Of a stretch of 64,000 nucleotides of DNA, positions 17,721 to 27,403 are shown piece after piece (positions within the stretch are counted from its first letter, which is position 1; the number at the start of each line of letters is the position of its first letter). Both the position numbers and the translations under genes were made by a program. The DNA comes from Streptomyces sp. CB02959 (lineage in GTDB: Bacteria > Actinomycetota > Actinomycetes > Streptomycetales > Streptomycetaceae): positions 20,843-84,842 of the forward strand of contig NZ_NNBP01000039.1 in NCBI RefSeq assembly GCF_002803155.1, read 5' to 3'. The notes under the pieces were generated by a model. The model saw only the letters and a list, made by a program, of their open reading frames with translations, searched no databases and was not told the DNA's origin.

Positions 17721-18050
17721 ATGGGTAAGTACATAGGCCGTTCCCTGGCCGCCGCGGCCCTCGCCGCCGCGACCGTCGTCCCGGTTGCCGGTCTGGCCGA
17801 GGCGGCCCCTCAGAGCCAGACTGTTGCGGTGAGCGGCGACCACGGCCGCAGCCACCACGGCCGCAACATGCGGCACCACCGGAACGAAGAGTGCCGCTTT
17901 TTCGCCTTCGGTCGGTTCGGCAACGAGGGCCGTGAAGGCCACCACGGCAAGAAGGGCCACCGCGGGCGTGAGCACCGCGATGGCTGCGAGGGCCGCGAGC
18001 TCGGGCTGCTCGGGCGCATCCTCCACGGCCTGTTCGGTTGGTGGTTCTGA
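17721..18050 (+). CDS. Small exported histidine/arginine-rich protein, function unknown
   Basis: From the ATG at 17721, which has a good AGGAG site, the product is 109 residues. It begins with a signal peptide (MGKYIGRSL, alanine-rich core, cleavage near AEA-AP at residue 29). The mature part is dominated by His, Arg, Gly and Glu (GDHGRSHHGRNMRHHRNE, HHGKKGHRGREHRDG), has two cysteines, and ends in a hydrophobic LLGRILHGLFGWWF. The composition suggests metal or polyanion binding, but there is no recognised domain. A strong terminator follows directly. Confidence 0.75.
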   Translation: MGKYIGRSLAAAALAAATVVPVAGLAEAAPQSQTVAVSGDHGRSHHGRNMRHHRNEECRFFAFGRFGNEGREGHHGKKGHRGREHRDGCEGRELGLLGRILHGLFGWWF

Positions 18051-18065
18051 CCGTAGGCAGCCCGG

Positions 18066-18098
18066 CGGGCCGCCGCAGTCGTGTACTGCGGCGGCCCG
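18066..18098. terminator. Perfect 14-bp hairpin terminator
   Basis: Arms 18066-18079 and 18085-18098 pair perfectly over 14 bp around the loop CGTGT. It lies 15 bp after the stop of the small exported protein and faces the end of the acyl-CoA ligase gene, so it can serve both strands. Confidence 0.85.
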
Positions 18099-18142
18099 TC
18101 ATCGTCGGCCCGGTGCCGGTGCCCCTTAACGGGCCGGCCGGA

Positions 18143-19687
18143 TCAGGCCGCGGCGCCCGACTCCTCGGCCTGGCGCCGGAGTTCCTTCTTGTCCGGCTTG
18201 CCGGCGTCGGTCAGCGGCAGTGCGTCGACGAAGGTGATCCGGGCCGGTTCGTACATCGCGCCGCGGACCTCGCGCACCATCGCGCGCAGCTGCTCCGCGT
18301 CGACGTCACCGCCGGGGGTCCGCACCACCGTCGCGTGCACCCGCTCCATCCGGTCCGCGTCGCGGACGCCGTAGACGGCGCTCTGGAGCACCTGCGGGTG
18401 CGAGTTCAGCAGGTCCTCCAGCTCGGTGGTGTACACATGGCCGCCGACCACGACGATCATGTCCTTGAGCCGGTCGACGATGGTCAAGTAGCCCTCGTCG
18501 TCCAGGAATCCGACGTCCCCGGTGTGCAGCCAGCCGTCCCGCAGGACCTCCGCGGTGAGCTCCGGCTGCTTCCAGTACCCCTGCATGATCATGGCGGAGC
18601 GGACGCAGACCTCGCCGTGCTCGCCGGTCGGCAGATCGCGTCCGGACTCGTCGCGGATCGCCACCTCGACGGCGGGCAGCACCTTGCCGGCCGAGCGCAG
18701 CCGGTCGGGGCGCTCGGGGTCGTGGTCCTCGGGCAGCAGCACGCTGATGCCGCCGGCCTCGTTCTGGCCGTAGCCCTGCATGAGCACCGGCCCGAACGCC
18801 CGGACCGCGTCGGCCAGTCGGGCCGGTGACGCCTGGCAGCCGCCGTAGGTGACCATCCGCAGGCTGGAGGTGTCGGTGTGCGGCCGGTCTGGGTGGTCCA
18901 TCAGCTGGTACAGCAGCGGCGGCAGCAGGAACAGCGCGGTGATCCGCTCGCGCTCGATGGTGGCGAGGACCTCCTGCGCGTCGAAGTCGTCGAGCAGGAC
19001 GACGGCGCCGCCGGAGTACAGCATGGTGTCGGCCATGTAGCCGGCCGCGTGGGCGAGGGTGGTGCAGACCAGCTGCCGGTGCTCCACGCCCTCGTACTCC
19101 GGGAGCACGCCCTGGAACCACCGCACCTGCTCGAAGGTGGTGCAGATGCCCTTGGGGTGGCCGGTGGTGCCGCCGGTGTGGCGGATGGTGCAGATGTCGT
19201 CGGGCCGGGCGTCGGCGGCGAACGGCTCGTCGCTCCGGTCGGCGGCCAGCTCCAGCAGGTCGGTGCCCAGCTTGGCCGGGCCGAGTACCAGGACGTCCGG
19301 TACGGGTGCCAACTCGACCAGTTCCGCGGCCCGTTCGACCAGTCGCGGGTCGACGATCAGGGCGTGCGTCTCGACGTCGCGGACGATCGCGGCCTGGGAG
19401 TCGGCGGAGAGCTTGTTGTACAGGTGGTTGACCCGGGCGCCGACGAGGTTGGCGGCGTAGCGGGCGGCGACGGTCTCGGGGAGGTTGCCGCTCAGCAGGG
19501 TGACGGTGGTGCCGCGGGTGACTCCTCGGTCGCGCAGGGCGCGGGCCATCCGCAGGACCAGGGTGCGGAACTCGCCGCCGGTGACCCGGCGGCCCTGGTG
19601 GACCAGGACCTCGCGGTGCGGGTCGCGGTTAAGTGCATCGAGGTTCTCCTCCACATATGTGCGGAACGGCTGGTCGGATATGGGCAT
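18143..19687 (-). CDS. AMP-forming acyl-CoA/aryl-CoA synthetase
   Basis: The 514-residue adenylate-forming enzyme activates a carboxylic acid with ATP and CoA. The P-loop is IRHTGGTTGHPKGI near residue 170, followed by YGQNEAGGIS, the GWLHTGDVGFL motif, the hinge DRLKDMIVVVGG and the C-terminal catalytic lysine in DAGKPDKKELR. I placed the start at 19687 (MPISDQPF) because AGGAGGACTC lies just upstream; the longer frame has no ribosome site. The substrate is unknown: it is a single gene, 26 kb from the fadD3 cluster. A palindrome in its promoter (19750-19770) suggests local repression. Confidence 0.9.
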   Translation of the reverse strand: MPISDQPFRTYVEENLDALNRDPHREVLVHQGRRVTGGEFRTLVLRMARALRDRGVTRGTTVTLLSGNLPETVAARYAANLVGARVNHLYNKLSADSQAAIVRDVETHALIVDPRLVERAAELVELAPVPDVLVLGPAKLGTDLLELAADRSDEPFAADARPDDICTIRHTGGTTGHPKGICTTFEQVRWFQGVLPEYEGVEHRQLVCTTLAHAAGYMADTMLYSGGAVVLLDDFDAQEVLATIERERITALFLLPPLLYQLMDHPDRPHTDTSSLRMVTYGGCQASPARLADAVRAFGPVLMQGYGQNEAGGISVLLPEDHDPERPDRLRSAGKVLPAVEVAIRDESGRDLPTGEHGEVCVRSAMIMQGYWKQPELTAEVLRDGWLHTGDVGFLDDEGYLTIVDRLKDMIVVVGGHVYTTELEDLLNSHPQVLQSAVYGVRDADRMERVHATVVRTPGGDVDAEQLRAMVREVRGAMYEPARITFVDALPLTDAGKPDKKELRRQAEESGAAA

Positions 19688-19749
19688 TGGGGGAGTCCTC
19701 CTGACCCCGGCGGCGTATGGGGGTACGCCGGTGGTGCGACTGACTATTA

Positions 19750-19770
19750 TTGGTTGCCTCCAGCAACTAA
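19750..19770. promoter_or_regulatory. Operator-like palindrome upstream of the acyl-CoA synthetase
   Basis: TTGGTTGC (19750-19757) and GCAACTAA (19763-19770) form an inverted repeat with 7 of 8 matching pairs around 5 bases, in a locally AT-rich stretch 63-83 bp before the synthetase start. The size and symmetry suit a TetR or MarR dimer. The rest of 19688-20056 holds no gene that I can support. Confidence 0.5.
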
Positions 19771-20056
19771 AGTCAGAGTAGTCCCAAGAGATCGACATCT
19801 CCAAGTCGGATGCTCCCGCGCGGGCGTTGTCCGGCCATCGCCGAGTGGATCAATATCGTCAACCCGGTCGCCCGGCCGGGGAAAGGCGGCCCATAATGCT
19901 CCATCCGGTGCGGTCCCCGCCTCTGGTGGGACCCGCTCTGCCTGCGGGTCCGTCCGGTGTCGAGAGATGATGGAGGGCAGCGGCAGCACGGCATGAACCG
20001 GCCGTGCACGGAGCGCCACGGCTGTCGGTCAGGAGACCGGCGGAAGGAGTGCCTGG

Positions 20057-22150
20057 ATGGGTGCGACCGACGCGTTCCCGGACAGTGCTGCCCAGGCCGG
20101 GGCCGGCCCGGCACAGCCCGGCGGCCTGCTGGACGTGCTGGGCGTGGCCGCCGTCATGCTCGACGCCAAGGGCCGGATCACGCTCTGGAGTCCCCAGGCC
20201 GAGGAGCTCTTCGGATGGACCGCCGAGGAGGCGCTCGGCCGGTCCGCCGCCCGGCTGCTGGTCCACCCCGAGCACGTCGACCTCGTCCTGCGCCTCTTCG
20301 CGGAGGTGATGTCCGGCGGTGAGAGCTGGGCCGGGGTCTTCCCCGTCCGGCACAAGGACGGCGGCACCCGGCTGGTCGAATTCCGCAACATGCGGCTCCA
20401 GGACGAGCACGGCGCCTCCTACGCCCTGGGCATCGCCACCGACCAGGCCGTGCTGCGCGAGGTGGAGCGGGACCTGGCGCTGTCGGTGCGGCTGGTGGCC
20501 CAGTCGCCGATCGGGCTGGCGGTGCTCGATGCCGACCTGCGGTTCGTGATGGTCAACCCGGCGCTGGAGCGGATCAACGACCTGCCCGCCGAACAGCACA
20601 TCGGCCGGCACGTCCAGGACGCCCTGTCGTTCCTGGAGACCGACGTCATCGAGGAGCGGATGCGCGAGGTGCTGGCCACCGGCCGGCCGCTGCTGAACCA
20701 GTTCTCCGTCGGCCGCACCGCCGCCCACCCCGACGTCGACCAGGCGTGGTCGGTCTCGTACTACCGGCTGGAGGACGCCAACGGACGGGTGCTGGGCCTG
20801 GCCACCTCCGTCGTGGACGTCACCGAGCAGCACCGGGCCGCGACCGAGGCGGCCCGCGCCCGCCGGCGGCTGGCGATCATCGCGGACGCCTCGGCGACCG
20901 TCGGCACCACCCTGGACGTCGGCCAGACCGCCCAGGAGCTGGCCGACGTCATCGTGCCCGAGCTCGCCGACCTGGCCGCCGTCGACGTCCTCGACGCCGT
21001 CCTGGACGGCCGCCGGCCCGGCGTGCCCGGCCGCGGCGGCCCGGCCCGCTTCCGGGCCCTGGCGGTCGCCGCGGCCGGTGAGACGCCCGCCGTCGGCGCC
21101 GCCGACCCCACCGGGCAGCTCGCCGCCTACGAGACCGAGCGGCTGATCACCCGCTGCGTCACCGCGGCCCGCCCGCTGCTGGTCGCCGACGTGAGCCCGG
21201 AGGACCGGCGGCACATCGCCGCCGATCCGCAGGGCGCGGAGCTGCTGCGGGAGGCCGGGCTGCACTCCTATCTGGCGGTGCCGCTGATCGCCCGCGGCGA
21301 GGTGCTGGGCGCGCTGTCGCTCTACCGCACCGACAACCCCCTGCCCTTCGACGAGGACGACGCGGCGCTCGCCGTCGAACTGGCCTCCCGGGCGGCGGTC
21401 TGCATCGACAACGCCCGCTCCTACCAGAGCGAACGACGCACCGCGCTCACCCTCCAGCGGCACCTGATGAACCACCGTCCGGCGGAGCCCGCCACGATGG
21501 ACATCGCCTACCGCTACCAGCCCGCGCAGGCGGCCAGCGAAGTGGGCGGCGACTGGTACGACGTCATCCCGGTCGCCGGGGACAAGACCGCGCTGGTCGT
21601 CGGCGACGTGATGGGCAGTGGCATCAACGCGGCCGCCACCATGGGGCAGCTGCGCACCACCACCCGTGCGCTGGCCGACCTCGACCTCGCACCGGCCGAC
21701 GTGCTCCACCACCTCGACCACATCGCCGGCGGCCTCGACCCGGCCTTCGCGACCTGTCTCTACGCCGTCCACGACCCGCACCGGGAGGAGTGCCGGATCG
21801 CCGTCGCCGGCCACCTGCCGCCCGTCGTGGTGCGGCCCGGCCGCCCGCCGGAACTCCTCGACCTGCCCACCGGCGCCCCGCTCGGCGTGGGCGGCGTCGG
21901 CGACGTGGCCTTCGAGCAGACCGTCGTGCCGCTGCGCGCCGGCGACCAGCTGGTGCTCTACACCGATGGCTTGATCGAGACCCGCGACCAGGCCATCGAC
22001 ACCCGCCTGGACCGCCTCCTCGGGCTGCTCGCCGAGCCCGAACGGCCGCTGGAGGAACTCTGCGACCGCCTGCTGAGCGAGCTGCGGCACGGCAACGACC
22101 ACGACGACGTGGCGCTGCTGATCGCCCGCATCCGGGGCAGCGAGGGCTGA
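20057..22150 (+). CDS. PAS-PAS-GAF-SpoIIE sensor phosphatase
   Basis: This 697-residue soluble sensor phosphatase has a first PAS domain at about residues 25-135 (VMLDAKGRITLWSPQAEELFGW), a second at about 150-260 (IGLAVLDADLRFVMVNPALERI), a GAF domain at about 275-455 (GTTLDVGQTAQELADVI through FDEDDAALAVELASRAAV), and a C-terminal PP2C/SpoIIE domain (GGDWYDVIP, VGDVMGSG, LYTDGLIE, DHDDVALLIARI). It would dephosphorylate a STAS-domain antagonist when a ligand or redox signal is sensed. Unlike the protein at 24.6 kb it has no HATPase end. The start follows GGAAGGAG. Confidence 0.92.
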   Translation: MGATDAFPDSAAQAGAGPAQPGGLLDVLGVAAVMLDAKGRITLWSPQAEELFGWTAEEALGRSAARLLVHPEHVDLVLRLFAEVMSGGESWAGVFPVRHKDGGTRLVEFRNMRLQDEHGASYALGIATDQAVLREVERDLALSVRLVAQSPIGLAVLDADLRFVMVNPALERINDLPAEQHIGRHVQDALSFLETDVIEERMREVLATGRPLLNQFSVGRTAAHPDVDQAWSVSYYRLEDANGRVLGLATSVVDVTEQHRAATEAARARRRLAIIADASATVGTTLDVGQTAQELADVIVPELADLAAVDVLDAVLDGRRPGVPGRGGPARFRALAVAAAGETPAVGAADPTGQLAAYETERLITRCVTAARPLLVADVSPEDRRHIAADPQGAELLREAGLHSYLAVPLIARGEVLGALSLYRTDNPLPFDEDDAALAVELASRAAVCIDNARSYQSERRTALTLQRHLMNHRPAEPATMDIAYRYQPAQAASEVGGDWYDVIPVAGDKTALVVGDVMGSGINAAATMGQLRTTTRALADLDLAPADVLHHLDHIAGGLDPAFATCLYAVHDPHREECRIAVAGHLPPVVVRPGRPPELLDLPTGAPLGVGGVGDVAFEQTVVPLRAGDQLVLYTDGLIETRDQAIDTRLDRLLGLLAEPERPLEELCDRLLSELRHGNDHDDVALLIARIRGSEG

Positions 22151-22322
22151 ATCCCGCCGGTGCCGCGCGGAACGGCGAAAGTCGCCGGGCCGCGCGGCCG
22201 ACGAATCCGTAGCGCCGCAAAGGCTCGCGAAATCCGCGTGGATGGGGCCCACTCGACATGGATAACCGTGTTTAGTGCGTCAACGGCTACGGATTTCGTT
22301 GCCACGCGGGCTTAACGAACTC

Positions 22323-22351
22323 TTGACGGGAGTGCCCGACGGAGGTTGTAT
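22323..22351 (+). promoter_or_regulatory. Probable promoter for the APC permease
   Basis: TTGACG (22323-22328) and TTGTAT (22346-22351) are separated by 17 bp, close to the HrdB consensus, and lie 105 bp before the permease start. The remaining 22151-22455 intergenic sequence shows only short inverted repeats after the phosphatase stop. Confidence 0.6.
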
Positions 22352-22455
22352 TCCGGTCACCGAAGCGGCCCCGCAGTGCATCTGGTGCGACCGCTCACCG
22401 GCACTCCTCCCCACAGTGCCGCCCCCTCCTGCCCTCCAGCACCGATGGGACCCGG

Positions 22456-23901
22456 ATGACCGATATGCCCACCACGCCCGTTGTCACCGCCACCGCAGCG
22501 CCGGAAGCCCGGACCGCGAAACCGGCGGACAGTCCCAAACTCACCCGGTCCATCGGTGTGGTCGGCGGCACTCTGCTCACCCTGTCCTGCCTGACCCCGG
22601 CGTCCTCGCTCTTCGTGATCGTGCCCGACTCGTTCGCCACCCTCGGCACCGGCACGGCACTGACCATCGCCATCGCGGCGGTGCTCTGCGTGGGAGTGGC
22701 CTTCACCTACTCCGAACTGGGCACCCTCATCCCCAGCTCCGGCGGCGAATACGCCATGGTCGGCACCCTGATGGGCCGGCTCGCGGGCTGGCTGGTCTTC
22801 GTGCTCTCCCTGATCGTCGTCATGATCGTGCCGCCCATCATCGCGCTGGGCACCGCCGACTACCTGGCCCCGATCGTGCACCTGGACAAGCAGGCGACCG
22901 CCGCCGCGGTGATGCTGCTGGCGACCGCCATGGGCCTGCTCGACCTGCGCGCCAACGCCTGGATCACCGGCATCTTCCTGGTCCTGGAGGTGGTGGCCGC
23001 CGCGGTCGTGGCGTTCCTCGGCTTCACCCACACCCAGCGGTCCGCGAGCACCCTCGTCCACCCCGTCATGGACGCCGGGCACGGCACCAGTACCGCGGTC
23101 ACCGGCGGGCTGATCGTGACCGGGCTCGCCACCGCGCTCTTCATCCTCCAGGGCTTCTCCACCGCGGTGTACCTCGCCGAGGAGATGGAGAACCCGCGGC
23201 GCAACGTCTCCCGGACGGTGCTGTGGACGCTGGCCATCGGCGCCGCCGTGGTCCTCGTCCCGGTCGTCGCCATCACCCTCGGCGCCCCCGACCTCAAGAC
23301 GCTCGGCGCCGGTGACGTCGCCGGCATGGTGCAGGGCTGGAGCAACTCCGCCATCGGCACGTTCGTCAGCCTCTGCATCGCCCTGGCGATCATCAACGCG
23401 GCGATCGTGATGGTGATCCAGAACTCCCGGGTGGTCTTCTCCTCGGCCCGCGACGCCGCCTGGCCGACCCCGGTCAACCGGATCTTCTCGCACGTCGGCG
23501 GGCGCTTCGGCTCACCCTGGGCGGCCACCCTCGCGGTCGGCGTCCCCGGCGCCGCGCTGTGCTTCGTCACCCTCGACACCCTGAACGAGGTCACCGGCGT
23601 GGCCGTCGCCGGGATGTACGTCTTCGTCGCGCTGGGCGCCCTGGTCTCCCGTCGCGGTGAGCACAAGAACCGGCTCGCCTGGCGGATGCCGCTGTGGCCG
23701 GTGGTCCCGGCGCTGATCGTCCTGGTCCTGGCCTGGGTGCTCTGCCAGCAGAGCGCCAAGAGCCTGCTGATCACCGGTGGGGTGGTCGCGGCGGCCACCG
23801 CCTACTGGGCCCTCTACCTCCGCCCGCGGCAGGACAGCCACTGGGTCATCTCGGTACCCGAGGACGAACTGGCCACGGCCGCCGAGCCGGCCCGCTCCTG
23901 A
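22456..23901 (+). CDS. APC-superfamily permease
   Basis: The 481-residue membrane protein has about 12 hydrophobic segments. The first helix reads GVVGGTLLTLSCLTPASSLFVIVP and the inter-helix loop is AEEMENPRRNVSRTVLW, the conserved acidic-Asn-Pro-Arg motif of APC carriers. It is likely an amino acid, amine or purine/carboxylate symporter, but the substrate is not deducible. It is only distantly similar to the permease at 11.8 kb. The neighbours are signalling phosphatases rather than metabolic enzymes. Confidence 0.88.
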   Translation: MTDMPTTPVVTATAAPEARTAKPADSPKLTRSIGVVGGTLLTLSCLTPASSLFVIVPDSFATLGTGTALTIAIAAVLCVGVAFTYSELGTLIPSSGGEYAMVGTLMGRLAGWLVFVLSLIVVMIVPPIIALGTADYLAPIVHLDKQATAAAVMLLATAMGLLDLRANAWITGIFLVLEVVAAAVVAFLGFTHTQRSASTLVHPVMDAGHGTSTAVTGGLIVTGLATALFILQGFSTAVYLAEEMENPRRNVSRTVLWTLAIGAAVVLVPVVAITLGAPDLKTLGAGDVAGMVQGWSNSAIGTFVSLCIALAIINAAIVMVIQNSRVVFSSARDAAWPTPVNRIFSHVGGRFGSPWAATLAVGVPGAALCFVTLDTLNEVTGVAVAGMYVFVALGALVSRRGEHKNRLAWRMPLWPVVPALIVLVLAWVLCQQSAKSLLITGGVVAAATAYWALYLRPRQDSHWVISVPEDELATAAEPARS

Positions 23902-23913
23902 CCGCCCGCGCCC

Positions 23914-24255
23914 TCACCGGCCGTCGGGCCGGGACAGCGCCAGCGCGTCCAACAGCAGACACACGTGGTCGACGGCATCCCGCCCGGCGGGGCCGTCGGC
24001 CACGTCCGCGTCGTCCAGCAGCCCGGCGGTGGCCCGCAGCAGCGCCAGCAGCCCGGCGGTCGCCCGCTCCACCGGCTCCGGGTGCGCGAGGGCGACACGG
24101 ATCTGCTCGCCGGACAGCGGCAGCCCCGTCTCCAGGAAGCGGAACAGCGCGACGGCGGCGCGGCGGTCCGCGTCGTTCGGCTGCCACGCCCCGCGCGCAT
24201 GGTGGTCGATGAGCACCGCCGCGTCGGCACGGATCTCCTCTGCTGCAACATGCAT
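23914..24255 (-). CDS. Small helical protein of unknown function
   Basis: From the ATG at 24255 the product is 113 residues, mainly alpha-helical by composition (AEEIRADAAVLIDHHARGAW, AVALFRFLETGLPLSG, LLALLRATAGLLDD, VDHVCLLLDALAL). It shows coding-like codon use and no membrane segment or signal peptide. The frame is open further upstream to 24417 but that part is low-complexity. It ends 13 bp from the convergent permease. I do not recognise the family. Confidence 0.6.
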   Translation of the reverse strand: MHVAAEEIRADAAVLIDHHARGAWQPNDADRRAAVALFRFLETGLPLSGEQIRVALAHPEPVERATAGLLALLRATAGLLDDADVADGPAGRDAVDHVCLLLDALALSRPDGR

Positions 24256-24585
24256 GCCCACGAACGTCTCATACGCGCCAGGCGGCCCCCGACCCGGCTC
24301 CGACCGCCCACCGACCGCCGCCGCACCCCGCCCGACTCCCGAGTAAGCGCCGCTGACCAGGAACGTTGCCCGCGGCGGTGGCACTGTCCGGCAGATCCAC
24401 GGCCGCTCCGCAACCATCCCGATCTGTGGGAAGAGTTACATGGAGGGAGCCGGGAGGCGCACACCCGTAGCCGGGAAACAGACCCACAGGTTTTACTGGC
24501 GCTGCTGTGCCGCAGGCTTTCCGGGGCCGCTGCGCTGCGCAGTGCGCGGCTCGCCCACCGTATGCGGGAGGTGTAGAAAGAGGAC
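24256..24585. other. Intergenic region upstream of the large sensor phosphatase
   Basis: I see no gene here. AAAGAGGA at about 24576-24583 is the ribosome site for the gene starting at 24586. No clear -35/-10 pair or long inverted repeat stands out. Confidence 0.4.
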
Positions 24586-27312
24586 ATGGCCGGACGCTAC
24601 GGCCGCCCGCGTTCGGTTCTGAGGATGCGAACTGTCGCTGGTCAGGTCTTTCTCCTGCAAGTGGCGATCGTGGTCTTGCTCGTCGCCGCCGCCATCGCGG
24701 CCCTGGTGCTGCAGTCCGGGACCGACTCCGAACGGGAGGCCCGGAACCGCTCGGTCGCCGTGGCCCAGACCTTCGCCAGCGCGCCCGGCCTCGAAGCGGC
24801 CCTCAAGAGCCCCCACCCCACCGCCGTGCTCCAGCCCCGCGCGGAAGCCGCCCGCAAGGGCTCCGGGGTCGACTTCCTCGTCGTCATGAACACCCAGGGC
24901 ATCCGCTACACCCACCCGCTCACCGACCGCATCGGCAAGAAGTTCGTCGGCGACATCGGGCCCGCCCTGGACGGACAGGTGGTCACCGAGAAGATCACCG
25001 GCACCATCGGGCCGCTCGTCCAGGCCGTGGTGCCCGTCGTCGGCACCGGCGGCAAGGTCGTCGGCCTGGTCTCCGCGGGCATCACCATCAGCAAGGTGAG
25101 CGGCGTCGTCAACGACCAGTTCCCGCTGCTGTTCGGTTCCGCGGCCGGGGTGCTGCTGCTCACCACCGGCGGCACCGCCCTGGTCAGCCGCCGGCTGCGG
25201 CGCCAGACCCACGGGCTGGGGCCGGAAGAGATGACGCGGATGTACGAGCACCACGACGCGGTGCTGCACGCGGTCCGGGAAGGAGTGATCATCGTCCGCG
25301 GCGACGGGCGGCTGGTGCTCGCCAACGACGAGGCCCGGCGGCTGCTCGACCTGCCGCCCGACGTCGAGGGCCGCCAGGTCGCCGAGCTGGGGCTGGACCC
25401 GGCCACCGCCGTGCTGCTGGAGTCCGGCCGGGTCGTCACCGACGAGGTGCACCCGGTCGGGGACCGGCTGCTCGCGGTCAACCAGCGCTCCACCGCACGC
25501 GCCGGCGGCCCGCCCGGCAGCGTCACCACCCTCCGCGACACCACCGAACTCCGGGCCCTGACCGGCCGCGCCGACCTCGCCCGCGGGCGGCTGAGACTGC
25601 TCTACGACGCCGGCGCCGAGATCGGCACCACCCTGGACGTGGTGCGCACCTGCGAGGAACTGGCCCGGTTCGCCGCCGAGCGGTTCAGCGACATCGCCAC
25701 CGTCGACCTGGCCGAGTCGGTGCTGAACGGCGAGGAGCCCGAGACCACCGGTGCGGCCGTCGCGATGCGCCGCACGGCCATCGGCGGCGAGGTGCCCGAA
25801 GGGTCGCTCTACCCGGTGGGCGAGCCGATGCAGTTCGCGCCCACCACCGTGCTCGGCACCCGGCTGCCGGCCGGCGAACCGGTCCTGGAGGCCGACCTGA
25901 CCGCGTTCTCCGGCTGGCAGCGGCAGGACCCCGAACGCGCCCGGCAGATCGTCGCGCACGGTATCCACTCGTTGATCGCGGTCCCGCTGCGGGCCCGCGG
26001 CGCCATCCTGGGCGTGGTCCTCTTCTGGCGTGCGCACACCCCCGAGCCGTTCGACGAGGACGACCTCTCGCTCGCCGAGGAGCTGGTCGCCCGCGCCGCG
26101 GTGAGCCTCGACAACGCCCGCCGCTACACCCGCGAGCACACCATGGCCGTCACCCTCCAGCGCAGCCTGCTGCCGCGCGGCCTGCCCGACCAGAACGCCG
26201 TCGAGGCCGCCTTCCGCTATCTGCCCGCACAGGCCGGCCTCGGCGGGCTGGGCGGCGTCGGCGGCGACTGGTTCGACATCATCCCGCTGCCCGGCACCCG
26301 GGTCGCCCTGGTCGTCGGAGACGTCGTCGGCCACGGCCTGCACGCCGCCGCCACCATGGGCCGGCTGCGCACCGCCGTCCACAACTTCGCCAACCTCGAC
26401 GTGCCGCCCGACGAGCTGCTGTGGCACCTCGACGAACTGGTCACCCGGATCGACCTGGACGAGGGCGCGGACGGCACCGGCAACGGCCCCAAGGCCCCGA
26501 TCACCGGCGCCACCTGCCTCTACGCCATCTACGACCCGGTCACCGGCGCCTGCACCATGGCCCGCGCCGGACACGTCCAGCCGCTGGTGCTGCGGCCGGA
26601 CGGCAGCGCGGAGTTCGTCGAGGTGCCCGGCGGCCCGCCGCTCGGGCTCGGCGGGATGCCCTTCGACACCTGCCGGCTGGAGCTCGCCGAGGGCAGCCGC
26701 CTGGTGCTCTACACCGACGGGCTCATCGAGGACCGCTCCCGCGCCATGGACGAGGGCATGGCCCTGCTCGGCCGCGCCCTCGCCGACCGTCCCGGGCTGA
26801 CCCCGGAGGAGACCTGCGAGGCGGCGCTCGAAGCGCTGCTGCCGGACCGCCCGACCGACGACATCGCCCTGCTGGTCGCCCGCACCCGGCGGCTGGACGC
26901 CGCGCGCATCGCCGACTGGGACGTCCCCGCCGACCCCTCCGCGGTCGCCCAGGTGCGCGCCGCCGCGGTCCGCAAGCTGATCGAGTGGGGGCTGGCCGAC
27001 GAGGCGTTCACCACCGAGCTGATCCTCAGCGAGCTGGTCACCAACGCCATCCGGTACGCCGTCGGTCCGATCCGGGTCCGGCTGGTCCACGACCGCTCGC
27101 TGATCTGCGAGGTCGCCGACCACAGCAGCACCTCCCCGCACCTCCGGCACGCCGCCAGCACCGACGAGGGCGGCCGCGGCCTCTTCCTGATCGCCCAGCT
27201 GGCCGAGCGGTGGGGCACCCGCTACACCGGCGACGGCAAGGTGATCTGGACCGAGCAGACGCTGTCCGACGCGAACCGGGCTCCGGAGGCCCCCGCCGAC
27301 CGCGGGCCCTGA
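24586..27312 (+). CDS. Membrane sensor phosphatase: extracellular Cache-PAS-GAF-SpoIIE-HATPase
   Basis: This 908-residue multidomain regulator has a first transmembrane helix at about residues 20-43, an extracytoplasmic DcuS/CitA-like sensory domain at about 45-175 (FLVVMNTQGIRYTHPLTDRIGKKFVGD), a second helix near 180-200, and a PAS domain at about 220-330. It continues with a GAF domain at about 345-510, a SpoIIE phosphatase at about 515-765 (GGDWFDII, VGDVVGHG, LYTDGLIED, PTDDIALLVAR) and an RsbW-like HATPase at about 775-895 (LILSELVTNAIRYA, DEGGRGLFLI). It therefore combines the switch phosphatase and the anti-sigma kinase in one chain. The sensory domain resembles those that bind C4-dicarboxylates or citrate. 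Confidence 0.93.
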   Translation: MAGRYGRPRSVLRMRTVAGQVFLLQVAIVVLLVAAAIAALVLQSGTDSEREARNRSVAVAQTFASAPGLEAALKSPHPTAVLQPRAEAARKGSGVDFLVVMNTQGIRYTHPLTDRIGKKFVGDIGPALDGQVVTEKITGTIGPLVQAVVPVVGTGGKVVGLVSAGITISKVSGVVNDQFPLLFGSAAGVLLLTTGGTALVSRRLRRQTHGLGPEEMTRMYEHHDAVLHAVREGVIIVRGDGRLVLANDEARRLLDLPPDVEGRQVAELGLDPATAVLLESGRVVTDEVHPVGDRLLAVNQRSTARAGGPPGSVTTLRDTTELRALTGRADLARGRLRLLYDAGAEIGTTLDVVRTCEELARFAAERFSDIATVDLAESVLNGEEPETTGAAVAMRRTAIGGEVPEGSLYPVGEPMQFAPTTVLGTRLPAGEPVLEADLTAFSGWQRQDPERARQIVAHGIHSLIAVPLRARGAILGVVLFWRAHTPEPFDEDDLSLAEELVARAAVSLDNARRYTREHTMAVTLQRSLLPRGLPDQNAVEAAFRYLPAQAGLGGLGGVGGDWFDIIPLPGTRVALVVGDVVGHGLHAAATMGRLRTAVHNFANLDVPPDELLWHLDELVTRIDLDEGADGTGNGPKAPITGATCLYAIYDPVTGACTMARAGHVQPLVLRPDGSAEFVEVPGGPPLGLGGMPFDTCRLELAEGSRLVLYTDGLIEDRSRAMDEGMALLGRALADRPGLTPEETCEAALEALLPDRPTDDIALLVARTRRLDAARIADWDVPADPSAVAQVRAAAVRKLIEWGLADEAFTTELILSELVTNAIRYAVGPIRVRLVHDRSLICEVADHSSTSPHLRHAASTDEGGRGLFLIAQLAERWGTRYTGDGKVIWTEQTLSDANRAPEAPADRGP

Positions 27313-27343
27313 CCCGGTCAACTACCGACTGCTACCCTCCAGT

Positions 27344-27358
27344 TGCGCGAAACGCGCA
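27344..27358. promoter_or_regulatory. Perfect 15-bp palindrome upstream of the MFS transporter unit
   Basis: TGCGCG (27344-27349) and CGCGCA (27353-27358) flank AAA, giving a perfect inverted repeat 46 bp before the first start codon of the small ORF/MFS pair. It is a plausible regulator binding site. Confidence 0.45.
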
Positions 27359-27403
27359 GCTTGCGGCAGTCGGAGCAGGACACGGCGGGAGGGGCGCGGT
27401 CAC

